DNA from: Gibbsiella quercinecans
Lineage (GTDB): Bacteria; Pseudomonadota; Gammaproteobacteria; Enterobacterales; Enterobacteriaceae
Direction: 5' to 3'
Length of the DNA stretch: 64,000 bases
Assembly (NCBI RefSeq): GCF_002291425.1
Contig: NZ_CP014136.1
Coordinates: 3,348,001-3,412,000, forward strand
Position 1 is the stretch's first letter. Each line of letters starts with the position of its first letter. Positions 61,083-64,000 of the stretch are shown here, one piece after another. The notes beneath the pieces are model-generated. The model was given only the letters and a program-made list of their open reading frames with translations. It did not search any database and was not told the DNA's origin. A program made the position numbers and the translations under genes.

Positions 61083-62333
61083 TCAGATGCCGGGGGCGTT
61101 TTTCAGCACAAAATCCTCGGCTTGCTTCGACCACAGACCGCCGTTTGCCACCAGTAGCTGCTTCAGTTGGCGCAGAAAGTCCGTTTCCGGCTCTTCCTGC
61201 AACAACGTATTGAGGCTAATCAGCGGCAGCGCCTTCTGGGTGTACACCATTTTCTTGCCGCCAATGATCTGCGGCAGGTTAAGGGTGGTGTGTGCCGCCG
61301 CGTCCAGGCCGAGGATGTGCGAAACCACTTTGCGGACATCGATTTTTTTCTCTTCAATCAGTTTCACCGCGGCGCGCATATCGGCGGTATTGCCGCCGGA
61401 GGTGCCGACATAGTGAGTAAACGCATAGTGTATGTCATAGAAATTGATCGGCGCGCTGAAGGCCTTGTCCTGCGGCCCGGCGAAGAAATTGACGCAGCCG
61501 TCCGGCGCCAGCAGCGAAGAGGCCAGGGTGACTAATTCGGCCGAAGGCACAAAAATGAAGATATCGTCATAGCCGGCGCCTTCCGTCAGGCCAAGCAAAT
61601 GGCTGCGCTGATCTGCCAACGTGTGGGCGTTCAAATAATGCACCTGCACGCCGTTATCGGCTGGATAGTGGCGCTGTGCATGGCGCAGTTTTTCTTCCTG
61701 CCGATCGGTCACGACCAGCCGTTGCGGCTGCACGGGGCCATGCAGCGCATAGTCAATCGCCAGCAGCCCCATCGGGCCGGTGCCGCCGAGGATTAACAGG
61801 TTGCCGCCGGGTTTGATGCCCATGGTGTGGTTATAACCGCCGGCGGCCAGGTGGTAATTGGCATTGAACGCGCCGATGACGCACGACAACGGCTCTACCA
61901 GCGAGCCTTCAAAATAGCAGTCGCCCTGGTAGCTAAGCAGGCAGTCCTGTTCCATCACCTCGTTTGGGATCAGCACATGGGTGGCTTCACCGCCCACGAA
62001 CGGGAAGGAATACCCCGGGCAATCGGGGCGATCCGGCAGTTGCAGGTTGGCCTGAATCACGTAACGGCTACCGGCGGCGAACTTGTGCTGCCATTTTTTG
62101 CCGACGCGCAGGATCTCGCCGCAGAACTCATGGCCAATAATGATCGGGTTTTCCGCCACGTTATTCGGTACCTTTTTATGGTCGGCACCCTGGTTGGCTT
62201 CTTTCCAGGAGGAAAGGCAGATGCTGTCGGTCATTACCGTTGCCAGGATTTCATCCTCCGCCATGTCCGGCAGTGCAAACTGCTCAAGGCGCAGATCGTT
62301 TTTGCCATACAGGCGTAATGCGGTTGTTTTCAT
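61083..62333 (-). CDS. sorE: L-sorbose 1-phosphate reductase SorE
   Basis: Zinc-type alcohol dehydrogenase reducing L-sorbose 1-phosphate to D-glucitol 6-phosphate. It has 416 residues, strongly like Klebsiella SorE: MKTTALRLYGKNDLRLEQF, catalytic/zinc region SICLSSWKEANQGADHKKVP and IIGHEFCGEIL, Rossmann GGTGPMGLLAIDYA, and FFAGPQDKAFSAPINFYD. It is downstream of the PTS genes by 28 bases, as in the sor operon. The start at 62333 has AGAGGG upstream; the longer frame overlaps sorM and is unlikely. Confidence 0.9.
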   Translation of the reverse strand: MKTTALRLYGKNDLRLEQFALPDMAEDEILATVMTDSICLSSWKEANQGADHKKVPNNVAENPIIIGHEFCGEILRVGKKWQHKFAAGSRYVIQANLQLPDRPDCPGYSFPFVGGEATHVLIPNEVMEQDCLLSYQGDCYFEGSLVEPLSCVIGAFNANYHLAAGGYNHTMGIKPGGNLLILGGTGPMGLLAIDYALHGPVQPQRLVVTDRQEEKLRHAQRHYPADNGVQVHYLNAHTLADQRSHLLGLTEGAGYDDIFIFVPSAELVTLASSLLAPDGCVNFFAGPQDKAFSAPINFYDIHYAFTHYVGTSGGNTADMRAAVKLIEEKKIDVRKVVSHILGLDAAAHTTLNLPQIIGGKKMVYTQKALPLISLNTLLQEEPETDFLRQLKQLLVANGGLWSKQAEDFVLKNAPGI

Positions 62334-62361
62334 AGGGCCCTCTGTATTGTCAGGTAGAAAA

Positions 62362-63192
62362 TCAGGAAAGAATGCCGAACCCGTAGCCGAAGATGCCCAG
62401 CCCAAACAGGGAGAAGATCAGCCAGATCGGGTTTATCTTGCGTTTGAGCAGGCGCATCATCAGCAGCGTGAGCGCCAGCGCCAGCAGGCCGGGGCAGAGT
62501 TGATCGAGGATGTTTTGCACCGTCATCACCACCGGTTCGCCCTGCGGGCCGGGGGTTTGCGAGACCACCAGCGGCACGTTGATGCTGGTCCACTTGGTGA
62601 CCAACACCCCCATAATGAACAGCCCGAGGATCGAAGCGCCTTCGGTCAGTTTCTGCAGCAGGTTGCCCGCCATGTCCTTGACGATATCCACGCCCTTGCG
62701 GAAGCCGTACTGCAACCCGAACCACTTCAGCGCCAGCCGCACCAGGTTGAAGCAGAAAAAGAACAAAATCGGGCCCATCACATTGCCGCTTAGCGCCAGC
62801 GAAGCGCCCAGCGCGGCGGTGATCGGGCGCAGCGTGCCCCAGATCAGCGGATCGCCCACGCCGGCCAGCGGGCCCATCAGGCCGACCTTCAGGCTGTTGA
62901 TGGCGCCTTCGTCAATGTCGGCGCCATTGGCGCGCGACTCTTCCATCGCGGCGGTGACGCCCAGCACCGGGCCGACCACCGCCGGGGTGGTGTTGAAGAA
63001 CACCAGATGGCGTTTCATCGCCGCGATCTGATCTTCTTTCAACGGGTACAGCCGTTTGATCGCCGGGATCATGTCGTAGCAGAAACCCAGGCCGTGGATC
63101 CGTTCATAGTTGAATGACGCCTGCTGCAGGTTCGAACGCAGAAACATGCGGAACAGATCGGATTTGGTCAGGCGTTTTGGGGAATGGTTCAT
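62362..63192 (-). CDS. sorM: Mannose-family PTS enzyme IID component, sorbose-type SorM
   Basis: Membrane component of the PTS that imports and phosphorylates L-sorbose. It has 276 residues. EIID features: LTKSDLFRMFLRSNLQQASFN at the start, GLGFCYDMIPAIKRLY, the conserved GPLAGVGDPLIWGTLRPI, and C-terminal membrane helices. It follows the IIC gene by 10 bases. The specific sugar is inferred from the sorE neighbour. Confidence 0.9.
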   Translation of the reverse strand: MNHSPKRLTKSDLFRMFLRSNLQQASFNYERIHGLGFCYDMIPAIKRLYPLKEDQIAAMKRHLVFFNTTPAVVGPVLGVTAAMEESRANGADIDEGAINSLKVGLMGPLAGVGDPLIWGTLRPITAALGASLALSGNVMGPILFFFCFNLVRLALKWFGLQYGFRKGVDIVKDMAGNLLQKLTEGASILGLFIMGVLVTKWTSINVPLVVSQTPGPQGEPVVMTVQNILDQLCPGLLALALTLLMMRLLKRKINPIWLIFSLFGLGIFGYGFGILS

Positions 63193-63202
63193 GGCGATGC
63201 TC

Positions 63203-64000
63203 CTAGTCTTCCAACTCGTCGATGCGTTGGCTATTGCCGCGGGCGGCAGCGTTGTTCGATTGGTGGTAGTTCGGGTTCAGCTGGATATAAATCAGCGCGA
63301 TAATCAGGCCGATGCCGCCAAAGGCTAACAGGCTGAAGTTGAGGTAGCCGCCGACCAGAAACCCGAGGAAGAAGAACGACATCAGATACTTAACGCCCAT
63401 CATGTTGAGCACCATGGCGTAGCCGACCACCACGATAAAGCCCCCGGCGATCTGCAAACCGCGCGTGACCACTTCCGGGATGGCGTTCAACATTTGGCTG
63501 ACAGTGTCGGCGCTGACGAACATCGCCACCAATAGCACCGGAATCGCCACCCGCAGCGCTTGTACCCCAAGGGCAGAGACGTGCAGTAGGTCAACCAGGC
63601 CGAAGTTGGCTTTTTCCGCCGCCTTGTCGGCGGCGTGCTGGAATACCACGGTAATGGTGCGGGCGAAGACGGTGAGCACCTGGCCGGCGGCGGCGACCGG
63701 CAGTGCGATGGCGATGCCAGTGGGAATGCTTTGCTGGCCGACAATCACCAGAATGGTGGAGATGATGCTGGCGAGCGCCGAATCGGGCGACTGCGCGGCG
63801 CCTATATTCATCCAGCCCAGGGCGATCAGCTCCAGCGTACCGCCTAAAATCACGCCGGAAGTCATATCGCCCAGAATCAGACCGGTGATGGTGCAGGCAA
63901 TCAGCGGGCGGTGCGTTTGGAACTCATCGAGCACGCTGCCCATGCCGGCAATACAGGCAAAGAGAAATATAAAGATGATTTGTAGGATACTTATTTCCAT
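63203..64000 (-). CDS. sorA: Mannose-family PTS enzyme IIC component, sorbose-type SorA
   Basis: Membrane translocation component of the sorbose PTS. It has 265 residues; the start codon is the last three bases of the window, so it appears complete but its ribosome site cannot be seen. EIIC features: several membrane helices and a conserved stretch LGGTLELIALGWMNIGAAQSP, with a hydrophilic C-terminus (RIDELED). In Klebsiella the order is sorC-D-F-B-A-M-E, so the regulator, sorD, IIA and IIB should lie just beyond the right edge. Confidence 0.9.
   Translation of the reverse strand: MEISILQIIFIFLFACIAGMGSVLDEFQTHRPLIACTITGLILGDMTSGVILGGTLELIALGWMNIGAAQSPDSALASIISTILVIVGQQSIPTGIAIALPVAAAGQVLTVFARTITVVFQHAADKAAEKANFGLVDLLHVSALGVQALRVAIPVLLVAMFVSADTVSQMLNAIPEVVTRGLQIAGGFIVVVGYAMVLNMMGVKYLMSFFFLGFLVGGYLNFSLLAFGGIGLIIALIYIQLNPNYHQSNNAAARGNSQRIDELED

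Overview
The window reads as a chromosomal segment of a gammaproteobacterium of the order Enterobacterales, most likely Serratia or a close relative in the Yersiniaceae. The core gene order (mug, rpoD-dnaG-rpsU, tsaD, plsY, folB, uppP, cca, ygiM, ygiF, glnE, hldE, ubiK, ribB, zupT, ygiD, ygiC-ygiB, tolC, nudF-yqiB-cpdA-yqiA-parE, mdaB, parC, plsC, ftsP, yqhD/dkgA/yqhC, yghB, metC, exbBD) follows the E. coli backbone. Several lineage-type features are inserted into it: four ERIC elements, an ExbB with a long Ala/Pro-rich periplasmic extension, a levansucrase and a dihydroxyacetone kinase operon. The species call is inference from gene content and remembered protein similarity.

Left end (1-7484): a type I Zorya anti-phage operon, zorA-zorB-zorC-zorD, on the minus strand with ATGA overlaps at each junction. 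zorD runs off the window. Behind it are a broken fragment of a type I restriction methyltransferase (hsdM) and tRNA-Ile2 (CAU, ileX). The island lies on the 3' side of the tRNA, as expected for an integrated defence island. The other end and any integrase are outside the window.

Core block (7485-27690): the rpsU-dnaG-rpoD operon for translation, priming and transcription; tRNA t6A modification (tsaD); membrane and wall lipid steps (plsY, uppP); folate (folB); tRNA CCA addition (cca); nitrogen control (glnE); LPS heptose synthesis (hldE); ubiquinone assembly (ubiK); riboflavin (ribB under an FMN riboswitch); and zinc import (zupT).

Accessory insertions (27691-37956): a cytoplasm-type GH68 levansucrase sits between ygiD and ygiC, behind a good sigma-70 promoter with a LexA-like dyad at the predicted start of transcription. 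A glycerol/dihydroxyacetone module (gldA, dhaKLM, dhaR) lies between ygiB and tolC, which are adjacent in E. coli. Two dyads 32 bp apart upstream of gldA are good candidates for DhaR binding sites.

Core block 2 (37957-51024): tolC, nudF-yqiB-cpdA, yqiA, topoisomerase IV (parE, parC), a LysR regulator with convergent mdaB, plsC, and the Tat-exported division protein ftsP. Next comes a striking array of five 147-148-bp tandem units (51029-51810) bounded by inverted repeats.

Right part (51829-64000): an aldehyde-detoxification cluster (dkgA, yqhD, a nitroreductase, and the divergent AraC regulator yqhC); yghB and metC separated by a 148-bp palindromic element; a divergent Fur-controlled exbB-exbD; and the distal half of an L-sorbose PTS operon (sorA, sorM, sorE). 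That operon appears to carry an extra shikimate-dehydrogenase-like gene at its end.
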